From Thiomicrospira sp. XS5 (GTDB lineage Bacteria > Pseudomonadota > Gammaproteobacteria > Thiomicrospirales > Thiomicrospiraceae): a stretch of 64,000 nucleotides of DNA. Under the pieces are notes generated by a model. The model ran no database searches. It was given only the letters and a program-made list of their open reading frames with translations, and was not told the origin of the DNA. This document shows, piece after piece, positions 19,436 through 27,208 of the stretch. The stretch's first letter is position 1. Every line of letters starts with the position of its first letter. The stretch lies in NCBI RefSeq assembly GCF_001507555.1, contig NZ_LQBO01000001.1:1612001-1676000 (forward strand), read 5' to 3'. The translations under genes and the position numbers were made by a program.

Positions 19436-20068
19436 TCAGGAGGAGAGATTGATTCGGCGCTCGTTGCTTTCCGGATAAGGATATTCCATATGGCGAGCCG
19501 ACGCGCGGGCAACGTCTTCACCAAACTGCATGGCGACCTTCTGCAAGGCCATGTCAATGCCGGCGGAAATGCCAGCTGAGGTGATGATGTGACCGTGCTT
19601 GACCACATGCGACTGCTTATCGACCGTGACGTTCGGGAAAAGCGATTGCATCCAATCCAACGAGCGCCAATGGGTGGTTGCGCTCAAACCATCCAACAAA
19701 CCGGCATTCCCGAGCACCAACGCCCCCGTACAGACCGAAGCCAGGGTTTCAACCGACGCGGCCGCATCACGCACAAACGTCAGTAAGGTTTTGTTGTGCA
19801 TTTCCTGGCGTGTGCCCATGCCGCCCGGCACCACCAGAATATCCAACGGCGGGGCTTGTTCGAACGTACAGTCGGGGATGACTTTCATTCCGCCGGTGGT
19901 GGTCACCGGGTCGGGCGATTGCGCAATCAGATGAAGCTCAAATGGGGAAACGTCCTCAAAGCGTCGGTCTTCATCCACACGCGTGACGGAAAATACTTCA
20001 AACGGCCCGCAAAAATCGAGCACTTCGACGTCATCAAAAATAACGATGCCAACGCGTTTACGTTTCAT
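19436..20068 (-). CDS. DJ-1/PfpI family protein (isocyanide hydratase/GlxA-like GATase1 domain)
   Basis: A 210-aa single-domain class I glutamine amidotransferase-like protein. The nucleophile-elbow Cys113 is in ASVCTGALVLG and the N-terminal FDDVEVLDFCGPFEVF segment supplies the conserved Asp/Glu. It resembles the isocyanide hydratase and GlxA N-domain branch and has no AraC DNA-binding part. Members hydrate isonitriles or act on glyoxals; proximity to formaldehyde detoxification genes fits reactive-carbonyl defence, but this is inference. Confidence 0.85.
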   Translation of the reverse strand: MKRKRVGIVIFDDVEVLDFCGPFEVFSVTRVDEDRRFEDVSPFELHLIAQSPDPVTTTGGMKVIPDCTFEQAPPLDILVVPGGMGTRQEMHNKTLLTFVRDAAASVETLASVCTGALVLGNAGLLDGLSATTHWRSLDWMQSLFPNVTVDKQSHVVKHGHIITSAGISAGIDMALQKVAMQFGEDVARASARHMEYPYPESNERRINLSS

Positions 20069-20164
20069 AGACGTTTTTCCTTATATGGATGCAATACGGA
20101 TGAAGATGGACGAATTCATCATACTTTCAGAGCTTCAGTGCTTATTGTGTCATGGTTTGATTTT

Positions 20165-21517
20165 TTAGCGTATGTCCAGTTGCGGCAAAATCTGTATCAA
20201 GGCCTCATAAATGTCAGGCTCAATGGCAGAACCACACTCGCTTTTGAGTATCGACAGCGCTTTGTCCACTGACATCGCATCCCGATAGGGGCGGGCGGCG
20301 GTGAGTGCATCAAAAATATCCGCTACGGTAATCAGTTTGGTTTCAAATAAAATGTCTTCACGCTTTAGGCCATAAGGATAGCCTTTTCCATTGAGTTTTT
20401 CATGGTGTGCGCCGCAAATTTTGGCAATTCGGTTAAACGGCTTGATGCGTTGCAAAATTTGCTCGGAATACAGTGGATGCAGTTGAATTTGTTTAAATTC
20501 TTCATTTGTCAGTTTGCCGGGTTTATCCAGGATATGGTTGCTCACCCCCAGTTTACCAATATCATGAAGTAAGGCACAGCGGTTGAGTTCTCTCTGCTGT
20601 TCAAACGAAAATTCAAAGCACTGGCTCAGCTTGACGGTGTAATCGGCCACCCGAGAACTGTGATCGTGCGTGAAAGGGCTTTTGGCATCGACAATCATGG
20701 CAAACGCATAGGTGATATCATCAATTTTTTGTTGTGTCAGCGGAATCTTTTCAGCTTCCGGTTCAAGCCCACGAATATCGTTTTCGAGGTCTGTTTTCGT
20801 TAAGGTTTTCCAAAAGGCTTCATGTGTTTCCAGGCTTAATAAGGCCTCGACCAACTCCGGGTTAAACCATGACCCTTTTCGTGAACGCACTTCATTCAAG
20901 GCCGCAAGCTGACCACCGGTTTGAAAAAATACATCGGTCACTTGCGCGATGAGCGCGATTTGTGCGTTGATTGGGATTTGGTCACGGGCCAGACCATAAG
21001 GCTTTCCGTTGCCGTTCCAGTGTTCATCCAAATAACGAATACCATCGGCAATTTCGTTATTAAACCCGAGGCGTTTTGCGATATCCGCACCTCGCTCACA
21101 GCGCGTTGCAAAGAGTTCCGTGCTTTGCGCTTCGCCGTGACGCGCAATGTTAATCAAATGTTTCGTTTTGGCGACCAAGTTTCCGCCGACCGCGGTATGC
21201 TTCAGAACAAAGTCAAGCATCTGCTTGTAGCTGTCATTATCGACCAACTTAAAATCTTTTTTGGCTTGTCGTTCGTCGCTGCCGTAAAGCTCGTACAGCC
21301 GAGCGGCATTACTGCTGCATCCGGCATCTTTCAATAGAAGGGTGTAGTACAAATTCCAAATGTGTTTGGATTCCAGGCCGATGAGTTTTCCAAGGTGCAT
21401 TCCAATCCAGCAACAGCGAACACTGTGCCCAGCCGGTTGGCCTTCGGTTAAGTCCAAGGCATAACTCAAGGCACTGATGACTTGCGAAAGGCTTAAATTT
21501 TGCATTTTATCGACCAT
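20165..21517 (-). CDS. HD-GYP cyclic-di-GMP phosphodiesterase with a degenerate N-terminal HD half
   Basis: A 450-aa cytosolic protein with two related HD halves. The C-terminal half is intact: His318-Asp319 in LLHDIGKLG and HHEKLNGKGYP at 371-381 give the HD-GYP signature for c-di-GMP hydrolysis. In the N-terminal half the HD dyad is replaced by KDAG at 63-66, although the GYP-side segment EHWNGNGKPYG at 165-175 is recognisable. The N-half is therefore probably structural or sensory. No receiver or membrane domain is present. Confidence 0.9.
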   Translation of the reverse strand: MVDKMQNLSLSQVISALSYALDLTEGQPAGHSVRCCWIGMHLGKLIGLESKHIWNLYYTLLLKDAGCSSNAARLYELYGSDERQAKKDFKLVDNDSYKQMLDFVLKHTAVGGNLVAKTKHLINIARHGEAQSTELFATRCERGADIAKRLGFNNEIADGIRYLDEHWNGNGKPYGLARDQIPINAQIALIAQVTDVFFQTGGQLAALNEVRSRKGSWFNPELVEALLSLETHEAFWKTLTKTDLENDIRGLEPEAEKIPLTQQKIDDITYAFAMIVDAKSPFTHDHSSRVADYTVKLSQCFEFSFEQQRELNRCALLHDIGKLGVSNHILDKPGKLTNEEFKQIQLHPLYSEQILQRIKPFNRIAKICGAHHEKLNGKGYPYGLKREDILFETKLITVADIFDALTAARPYRDAMSVDKALSILKSECGSAIEPDIYEALIQILPQLDIR

Positions 21518-21714
21518 AGCGTGAAAGGTTCCGTTTTAAAATGATGACGGCGGAGCCATGCTTCCTTAATCAACACCTTAACGGAATTTTTGACGTAAGA
21601 ACATTAAAAAATGTCATTCATCCGAAAAGATTACGGGCGAAACTGAATGGCAATATCGAAAAGGGGGTGGTTTCGGTTTGGCTACCATGCCCAAGCTTTA
21701 ACCCATCAATTTGG

Positions 21715-21724
21715 CCAGGCCTGG
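21715..21724. repeat. CCAGGCCTGG palindrome after the beta-lactamase
   Basis: Exact copy 13 bases past the bla stop on the minus strand, with flanks TTTTGA and CCAAAT in that direction. Confidence 0.9.
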
Positions 21725-21737
21725 TCAAAAGGGTTCC

Positions 21738-22532
21738 TTAAGAGCCGATAAGACCTTTAGCGCTCAGAACCTCCAAAGTCAATTTTTGGCGTAATGGCAA
21801 TTGCGCTTTATCGTCGAGTCTCATATTCATCGCAAACAGCCAAGTGTCCTGCGCGGTTTTGACATAGCCGATATACCAACCCACATTCGGTTGAACGCGC
21901 GCCGCCCAACCGGTTTTTGCCCATAGGGAATAAGCGGGCGTTTTCTTCATGAGCATGATTGTTTGCAAGGTGTCATAAGCCTTCTCATTAAAAGGAAGCT
22001 GATGACGGACGAGTTTTTTTAGAAAATCCACCTGTTCGAATGCACTGATTTCAAGTGAGCCTTCATCCAGCCAAAAGGTCGTGACATCAAATTCATTCTG
22101 CAAATGACCGTAATCGGTTTGTTTGATATAACGTTTGTAAGCGTCGATTCCAACCTTACGGGCGATTTGCTGATAACACCACACGCAGGAAACCTTAAAC
22201 GCGCTGTCCAAGGTTTGGTCGTGGTTCCACTGGGCCACGCTGTAATGGTGACCGTCCCATTTGAATACCGTGCGATCATTTTGAACCACACCGTCCTGAA
22301 CGGCAATCAGCGTATTCAGTACCTTAAAGGTTGAGGCAGGTGAAAACAGTTGCTTCGCTCTTGCGTCATTATGGACAAAGGTTTGCCCGGTTTTCAGGGA
22401 TTCAATGACCATCGTGCCCTCAACATTTTCTTGGGCGAAAAGTTTGGCGATTACCGAATCGTCGGCATTTGCAACAATGGGAATCAGCGCGGTAAGCAGG
22501 GCAAAAATGTGATGGCGTGTGGTTTTATACAT
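21738..22532 (-). CDS. Class D (OXA-type) beta-lactamase
   Basis: A 264-aa secreted serine beta-lactamase with a Sec signal peptide (about residues 1-23). Active-site motifs are Ser67-Thr-Phe-Lys70, Ser115-Cys-Val117, Trp154 in FWLDEGSLEIS and Lys206-Thr-Gly208. The usual YGN motif reads Tyr141-Gly-His143. It hydrolyses beta-lactams in the periplasm; spectrum cannot be predicted. Two cysteines (116, 119) lie beside SXV. A truncated copy of this gene's 5' end is found 5 kb away at 27820-27886, so the family has been copied within this island. Confidence 0.93.
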   Translation of the reverse strand: MYKTTRHHIFALLTALIPIVANADDSVIAKLFAQENVEGTMVIESLKTGQTFVHNDARAKQLFSPASTFKVLNTLIAVQDGVVQNDRTVFKWDGHHYSVAQWNHDQTLDSAFKVSCVWCYQQIARKVGIDAYKRYIKQTDYGHLQNEFDVTTFWLDEGSLEISAFEQVDFLKKLVRHQLPFNEKAYDTLQTIMLMKKTPAYSLWAKTGWAARVQPNVGWYIGYVKTAQDTWLFAMNMRLDDKAQLPLRQKLTLEVLSAKGLIGS

Positions 22533-22606
22533 GGTGCGTTATATCTTTTTAATAGGGTCGGTAGGAGGTAATAAATTGGCTTTCAAGCCACAAAGCCTGT
22601 AACCAT

Positions 22607-22807
22607 TTATTGCGCGCTGACTTCTTCGCGTTCCCGCTCATATTGGTCGTAAGGTTTATTTGCGGCTTTCATGCAAGCATCGTATTGTGACGGCGGCTTT
22701 TTGTAACAACTGTTACGGTTATTGTGCTGAATATTGTCGTAAACGGCCTGATGGCTGCATCCGGCTAATATAAAGAGGTTTGTTAAAATCAGTAAGTTTC
22801 TCACCAT
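22607..22807 (-). CDS. Small lipoprotein of unknown function
   Basis: A 66-aa protein with a short type II signal and lipobox (ILAGC, lipidated Cys17). The mature part is polar, with two further cysteines (Cys34 and Cys45) that may pair, and a Tyr/Glu-rich tail (YDQYERERE). It would be anchored in the envelope. No function is known. It precedes the beta-lactamase by 74 bases on the same strand and may share its transcript. Confidence 0.6.
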   Translation of the reverse strand: MVRNLLILTNLFILAGCSHQAVYDNIQHNNRNSCYKKPPSQYDACMKAANKPYDQYEREREEVSAQ

Positions 22808-22927
22808 GCATTCCCTTAGAATGGTTTGCGATTGAATGGATTTAAATGATACGAAATTTTGGTTAAGATTTCGCGGTAAATCATCCAGTCATGACATTGT
22901 AATGGATTTTGATGGAGTGCTTGGGAA

Positions 22928-23491
22928 ATGAATGTTTTGGTGGTTGGGGCAACGGGTGCGACGGGGCGGTTATTGGTGAGCCAATTGCTCAACCGCGGGT
23001 GTCATGTCAAAGCGGTGGTGCGTTCTGCGGAACGCCTACCGGAAACGGTTCGAGCGCATGCGCATTTGACGCTCATCGAAGCCGACATCTTAGCGCTGCC
23101 GGAAACTGAACTCACCGGGCTCGTAAAGGATTGCAACGCCGTGGCTTCTTGCTTAGGGCACAACCTCAACTGGAAAGGCCTTTTCGGCGAACCGCGCCGT
23201 TTGGTGACCGACGCCGTGCAACGTTTGTGCGATGCCATTCAAACCAACCATAAAACCGAACCCACCCGGTTTGTTTTGATGAACACCTCCGGGAACCGGA
23301 ACCGTGATTTGGATGAACCCATTTCGTTTGCGGAAACGCTAATTGTCGGGTTGATTCGCCTTTTATTGCCGCCGCATTCGGATAACGAACACGCCGCCGA
23401 TTACCTGCGAACCCAGGTCGGGCAGAATCATCAGGCCATTGAATGGGCCGCAGTACGGCCGGATTCCTTAGTGGATAGCTCTGAGTGTTAA
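22928..23491 (+). CDS. NAD(P)-binding atypical SDR (NmrA/YwnB-like), apparently 3'-truncated
   Basis: A 187-aa protein with an intact Rossmann motif GATGATGR at residues 7-14. It contains the conserved AAVRPDSLVD segment, but the family normally continues for about 40-60 residues after that point. Here it stops at DSSEC. The stop codon is shared in antisense with the end of the convergent peroxiredoxin gene, which has a paralogue elsewhere in the window. The simplest reading is that a duplication or recombination event cut off the 3' end. It may be non-functional. Confidence 0.7.
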   Translation: MNVLVVGATGATGRLLVSQLLNRGCHVKAVVRSAERLPETVRAHAHLTLIEADILALPETELTGLVKDCNAVASCLGHNLNWKGLFGEPRRLVTDAVQRLCDAIQTNHKTEPTRFVLMNTSGNRNRDLDEPISFAETLIVGLIRLLLPPHSDNEHAADYLRTQVGQNHQAIEWAAVRPDSLVDSSEC

Positions 23492-24054
23492 AAATTATTT
23501 TCTTTTAGCCAAGCAATTACATTGGCGGCGTTTTCGGTTGGCGGAAATACCGGATAGAAAACTTTCTGTATAACGCCGTTTTTAATCACAAGCGTGAGTC
23601 GTTTTATTAAGCACAACGACTCGTATTGAAAAGTCGGTAACGTCAATGCATGCGTTAATTCAAAATCACTGTCATTCAATAACGCAAAAGGTAAATGAAG
23701 ACGCTCTACCGCTTCTTTTTGGTCGGCCAGGGGCTGGGCGCTCAGGCCATACACTTTCGCCCCCAAATCCGTCAGTTCGGAGTGAAGGTTGCGAAAAGCG
23801 CACGATTGCGGCGTACAACCTCTTGCGCCGGGAATGTCGTTCCAACCAACCATTGGAGGGCCTCCCGGACGTCCGATTAAAGGGTAGATGTAAACCACGA
23901 CGGTATCCTTTTCAAGCCCAAGGTTGACGTGAGTTCCTGAAGTGCTTTCCAGTGATATGGAAGGCATTGTCAAGCCATCTAAATGCGCACAGGCACCATC
24001 GTCTTCAGGGATGGGTAAGTTATCGGGTAACGTTAAAAGATTCTTTTTGTCCAT
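23488..24054 (-). CDS. PrxQ/BCP-like peroxiredoxin, copy 1
   Basis: A 188-aa thioredoxin-fold peroxidase. The motif GCTPQSCAF supplies peroxidatic Cys80 and a likely resolving Cys85, the same five-residue spacing as PrxQ/BCP. It reduces hydroperoxides using thioredoxin-type donors. It is close to copy 2 at 28962-29528 in protein and DNA. It converges on the truncated SDR gene with a 4-base overlap. Its upstream sequence differs from that of copy 2, so the duplication did not carry the leader. Confidence 0.88.
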   Translation of the reverse strand: MDKKNLLTLPDNLPIPEDDGACAHLDGLTMPSISLESTSGTHVNLGLEKDTVVVYIYPLIGRPGGPPMVGWNDIPGARGCTPQSCAFRNLHSELTDLGAKVYGLSAQPLADQKEAVERLHLPFALLNDSDFELTHALTLPTFQYESLCLIKRLTLVIKNGVIQKVFYPVFPPTENAANVIAWLKENNF

Positions 24055-24355
24055 TTGGTGTTTCCATTCAATAGACCAATGACTTACCGGGGGTTAACCG
24101 TTTTAAACAAAACGGTGACGTGAGGGTAAGGTGATGTTTTTCAATAAAGTAACACCCAAAGTGGACAAAATCAATTGAATCAATCTCTTGGGCTAGAGGG
24201 CATGCGTCATACTAAATCGATTTTAAAAAAAACGGGTCTCGGTTGGGGTGGAAGGTGTCCGTGAATCCGTTTATGATTTTACCTAAATTTTGAATTCATC
24301 CGACTCAAAAGTAAGCAATGACATATTTTTTGGAATTGAACGAAATAGGTGACAC
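24055..24355. other. 301-bp divergent intergenic region
   Basis: The region between copy 1 of the peroxiredoxin and the DUF6622-like gene must hold both divergent promoters. A perfect 8-bp hairpin, ACCGTTTT at 24097-24104 and AAAACGGT at 24109-24116 with an AAAC loop, lies close to the peroxiredoxin 5' end. No coding sequence is evident. Confidence 0.5.
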
Positions 24356-24850
24356 ATGGAAACGATTATCCAAACGCTAACCCATACGCCTTGGTGGGTG
24401 TATCTTCTATTTGCTTTGATATTTTACAAAGGCGTGCGCTCGCTCAAGCCCCGTGCGGTGCCGTTGAAAAAGCTCATTATTGTGCCGTTAGTTGTTTCGG
24501 CGATTTCATTGGATACCCTCTTTACGCAAATTAACCTGAACGGGTTTAATGTATTAATACTGTCGGCCAGCGCTGTCTTTGGCTTAATAGGTGGATATTT
24601 AATGACCGTCCGCGCGAATATCGAAGTGGATAGAGAACACCTGGTTTACAAAATGCCCGGCGGAATCACCACGTTACTGTTGATTTTCGGGGTGTTTTTT
24701 ACCAAATATTACATCGGGTATGAAAAAGCCGTTGACCCCACCCTGATGCAGCAAGACGGCTTTGAAACCTTTGTGATTATCGCCAGTATGCTGTTTGCGG
24801 GCTTGTTTATCGGTAAACTGCTGGGCTATGCTTACCACTACCGCAAATAA
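24356..24850 (+). CDS. DUF6622-like integral membrane protein
   Basis: A 164-aa protein with about five hydrophobic helices, starting with the HTPWWVYLLF opening seen in DUF6622-type proteins. A basic cytosolic turn (RSLKPRAVPLKK) follows the first helix. No function is established and no catalytic motif is visible. It is plus-strand within an otherwise mostly leftward island. A palindrome copy lies 32 bases after its stop. Confidence 0.55.
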   Translation: METIIQTLTHTPWWVYLLFALIFYKGVRSLKPRAVPLKKLIIVPLVVSAISLDTLFTQINLNGFNVLILSASAVFGLIGGYLMTVRANIEVDREHLVYKMPGGITTLLLIFGVFFTKYYIGYEKAVDPTLMQQDGFETFVIIASMLFAGLFIGKLLGYAYHYRK

Positions 24851-24882
24851 GATATTGGTTGACTCAGCCAAGCGACAAATGA

Positions 24883-24892
24883 CCAGGCCTGG
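24883..24892. repeat. CCAGGCCTGG palindrome after the DUF6622-like gene
   Basis: Exact copy 32 bases after the stop, in a GC-rich flank (GA before, CCGCC after), so no T-tract is present. Confidence 0.9.
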
Positions 24893-24948
24893 CCGCCGGT
24901 TGGCTTAAGTCCGACAGGCGGCTAGCTATTATTGAATGGAGAATATGG

Positions 24949-25254
24949 ATGATCAAAACCCATGAAGACTTACACCAGTTGGTGTCGACGGAAATTGAAC
25001 GTTATTTAGCCGAACACCCGGAGGCTTCCATCACCTTTGAAGTGGCTGAAAACAACTCCTGTAGTATGAAAAACACCCAGAATGACCATAAGTTCGTGTT
25101 TTTGTTCGCCCGCTTCGGCGATGAATATAAAGTGGGCTTTGCCCTATACAAAGGCTATGACCCCAATCCTTGCTGGATTGACGATATTGAACATGAGGGC
25201 TTTGACCAAAATTTTATGCAAATCCTCATCAAGGAACACTTAATCGGAGAGTGA
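24949..25254 (+). CDS. Hypothetical protein, 101 aa
   Basis: No family recognised. The product is small, acidic and soluble, with a predicted helix at the start (EDLHQLVSTEIERYL) and mixed strand segments after it. GGAG lies shortly before the ATG, and codon choice resembles neighbouring genes, which supports translation. Confidence 0.5.
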   Translation: MIKTHEDLHQLVSTEIERYLAEHPEASITFEVAENNSCSMKNTQNDHKFVFLFARFGDEYKVGFALYKGYDPNPCWIDDIEHEGFDQNFMQILIKEHLIGE

Positions 25255-25444
25255 ATCCAACAAAATCGGGTCAAAACGCCCTGTGTTGTATAGGGATTTG
25301 GCCCGGTTTCCCCGCCACCAATTGCATATCCGAATGCAAAAACACGCCTTTTGCACGCTCTATCTGTAACACTTTATCTTAAGAGAGCTTTGCACGGGAT
25401 GGATACACGGCTAAAAATGGCTAAAACCTTCCTGAATGTCGTTG

Positions 25445-25480
25445 AAAAACTCGTTAATAGCCAGCTATTAGCGTCGTTTT
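25445..25480. promoter_or_regulatory. 36-bp imperfect dyad upstream of the ParA gene
   Basis: The core TAATAGC-CA-GCTATTA (25455-25470) is a perfect 7-bp inverted repeat. Further pairs occur at CG/CG and AAAA/TTTT at the outer edges, so 13 of 18 positions match across the centre. It could be an operator or a centromere-like (parS-type) site for the adjacent ParA system. This is inference from position. Confidence 0.35.
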
Positions 25481-25556
25481 CCGCCTAATTCAAAAAAATT
25501 TTATCTCATTTTTTTCACGCGTCCCACCCGAGCAAAGCTCTCCTTAACAATAATCA

Positions 25557-25566
25557 CCAGGCCTGG
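25557..25566. repeat. CCAGGCCTGG palindrome upstream of the ParA gene
   Basis: Exact copy 119 bases before the preferred start codon, followed by GCATTTTTAAAC. Confidence 0.9.
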
Positions 25567-25685
25567 GCATTTTTAAACTTATGGCAATGCCCAAATTATG
25601 GCGGATACCACCCCGGTTTTAACGGCACAAAGTGCCTTTTGGGTGCGGGGGCTTTAAGGATGAATTTGAAAGGGCAACACAACGC

Positions 25686-26321
25686 ATGACATCGGCACGG
25701 ATTTTAGCGGTGGCCAATCAGAAGGGCGGCACCGGCAAAACCACTTTAAGCATGAATCTGGCCGCAGGCCTGGTCAAACACGGCCGTGTGCTGTTGATTG
25801 ATGCCGACCCGCAAGGTTCGGCCACCCAGTGGTGCCGTTTGTCGACCGAAGACAAACCGTTTCCGGTTTCCGTGATCGCCGTGGCCGGCCATTTGGTCAA
25901 CGAAGTGGAACGCTTTGCAAAAGATTACGATTTTATTGTCATTGATTGCCCGCCAACACTGGAAACCGGTGTCATGCAAGCCGCCCTGAAGGTGTCACAA
26001 ACGTTGCTGATTCCCGTGTTGCCGTCGCCGGTGGATTTATGGGCCAGCCTTCGCATTGCCGAAGCCATCGAACAAGCCAAAATGCGCAATCGGCCATTAC
26101 AGCCCTATATCGTCATCAATCAGTTGGAACCTCGCAGTGCTTTGTCCACCGCCATGAAAGAAGCCTTGCAAGAGTTTGATATTCCCGCCCTGAAAAGCGG
26201 CCTGCGTCGTCGCGCCGTTTATCGCAATGCGGCGGTCGATGGGCTGAGTGTCTATTGCATGGGCAAGCGTGGCGAAATGGCCGCCAATGAAATCGACGAC
26301 ATTATTCAGGAGGTTTTATGA
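25686..26321 (+). CDS. Orphan ParA/MinD-family ATPase
   Basis: A 211-aa protein made only of the ATPase domain, without the helix-turn-helix of plasmid type Ia ParA. The deviant Walker A is Lys13-GGTGK18-TT with its signature lysine, the A' motif is LIDADPQGSA (Asp39, Asp41), and Asp87 in VIDCPP is Walker B. Such ATPases form gradients on the nucleoid and position cargo such as plasmids, carboxysomes or chemoreceptor clusters. The gene overlaps the next small gene by 4 bases (ATGA), a sign of a two-component unit. No parB, carboxysome or chemotaxis gene is close. A start at 25632 would add 18 residues ahead of the usual N-terminus. Confidence 0.88.
   Translation: MTSARILAVANQKGGTGKTTLSMNLAAGLVKHGRVLLIDADPQGSATQWCRLSTEDKPFPVSVIAVAGHLVNEVERFAKDYDFIVIDCPPTLETGVMQAALKVSQTLLIPVLPSPVDLWASLRIAEAIEQAKMRNRPLQPYIVINQLEPRSALSTAMKEALQEFDIPALKSGLRRRAVYRNAAVDGLSVYCMGKRGEMAANEIDDIIQEVL
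25764..25773. repeat. One-mismatch palindrome (GCAGGCCTGG) in the ParA gene
   Basis: Nine of ten bases match; it encodes Ala-Gly-Leu in NLAAGLV. Confidence 0.6.
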
Positions 26322-26515
26322 CCACAAAAACCAATACCACCGCGTCCAAGTTAACCAACAGTCTGCGTCGTGCCAAAAACACGCAGGAAAAACCCGCCAG
26401 CAAAACAACCGCAACCCAATCGCGTCAGAAACCACCTGCCAAGCCAGCCGTCAAACAAGAAGAATCAAACGAAACGGTGAAACCCATGGGCTCGAAACGC
26501 GTTTGGCCGGACTGA
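26318..26515 (+). CDS. Small disordered partner of the ParA ATPase, McdB-like
   Basis: A 65-aa, strongly basic, low-complexity protein (Lys, Thr, Ala, Gln, Pro rich) with no predicted fold. It ends in KRVWPD with its only Trp at position 63. Its ATG overlaps the TGA of the ParA gene, so the two are translationally coupled. McdB proteins that stimulate the carboxysome-positioning ATPase McdA are small, disordered and keep a C-terminal Trp; this protein shares those traits. Function as an adaptor between ParA and an unknown cargo is inference. Confidence 0.7.
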   Translation: MTTKTNTTASKLTNSLRRAKNTQEKPASKTTATQSRQKPPAKPAVKQEESNETVKPMGSKRVWPD

Positions 26516-26562
26516 CCCGATATTCAACCGGGTTAAATTCGGTTCATTCATCAAGCGTAACA

Positions 26563-26985
26563 TTAAGCGTTGGTGTTGCCTTGTTCCCGCAACAAATCTC
26601 GAATCTCCGTCAACAATTTTTCCTCTGCGGAAGGCACCGGCGGTGCAGCCGGTTTGTTTTCTTCGACTTTCTCGGCTTCCTCTTTCTCCTGAGCCATGCG
26701 CTCCTGCAACCGGTTGATGCTCCGTACCAAGAAAAAGACCACCAACGCAATTAACACAAAGTTAATGATGGCTTGGATAAAGTTGCCGTAGGTGATGGTC
26801 GCCGCGCCGACTTGGAAGGCCAACGCCGTGAAGTCCACTCCGCCCAACGCAATACCAATCAAGGGCATAACAATGTCATCCACCAATGACTTTACAATGG
26901 CGGTGAAGGCCGCCCCAATAATGACCGCGACAGCCAAATCAAGCACATTTCCTCGATTAATGAACGTACGGAATTCTTTGATCAT
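26563..26985 (-). CDS. mscL: Large-conductance mechanosensitive channel MscL
   Basis: A 140-aa inner-membrane channel that opens under high membrane tension to release solutes. The N-terminal amphipathic helix FRTFINRGNVLDLAVAVIIG leads into TM1, and TM2 spans about 70-95. The charged C-terminal bundle contains the family's typical ending (EIRDLLREQ). It is convergent with the ParA pair. Just upstream lies the attC-like element at 27047. Confidence 0.97.
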   Translation of the reverse strand: MIKEFRTFINRGNVLDLAVAVIIGAAFTAIVKSLVDDIVMPLIGIALGGVDFTALAFQVGAATITYGNFIQAIINFVLIALVVFFLVRSINRLQERMAQEKEEAEKVEENKPAAPPVPSAEEKLLTEIRDLLREQGNTNA

Positions 26986-27046
26986 GTTTTGTTCTCTTTT
27001 ACCTTTGTGTTTTCAATGAAGTGAGTGCGGCGTTATTTTTTCGGCC

Positions 27047-27106
27047 CGCTAACACCAAACTCAGCGAGCGAGTCTTGGTGCAGCTCGCTTGAGTGCCTTG
27101 TTAACC
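27047..27106 (-). other. attC-like integron recombination site candidate
   Basis: Read on the minus strand: GGTTAAC, 5-base spacer, ACTCAAGCGAGC, a 12-13-base loop, GCTCGCTGAGT, 5-base spacer, GTTAGCG. The two inner boxes pair perfectly except for one extra A in the first, the kind of extrahelical base that orients attC folding. Outer boxes keep AAC/GTT but mismatch the consensus elsewhere. The 60-bp size fits a minimal attC. It lies about 100 bases downstream of the kinase gene, as expected for a cassette read leftward. Confidence 0.5.
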
Positions 27107-27208
27107 TTGGTCTTAGGGTACTTTTATCTAAATTGGATTGCAAACAATGTGGCGGTAAATTTGGATGAGTGAGGTGTTCAAACCGGTTCGATTGAATGGG
27201 GTTAGTAG

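Larger units (their letters stand above)
25255..25685. other. 431-bp region upstream of the ParA gene
   Basis: No gene is seen. It holds an inverted repeat TGCAAAA / TTTTGCA at 25335-25355 (likely terminator or attenuator of the preceding gene), a palindrome copy at 25557, and a longer dyad at 25445-25480 listed separately. A frame could start the ParA protein at 25632, but the shorter start is preferred. Confidence 0.5.

Noticed and set aside
25632-25685. 18-residue N-terminal extension of the ParA protein
   Set aside because: ParA proteins begin a few residues before the KGGTGKTT motif; the extension has no conserved features.
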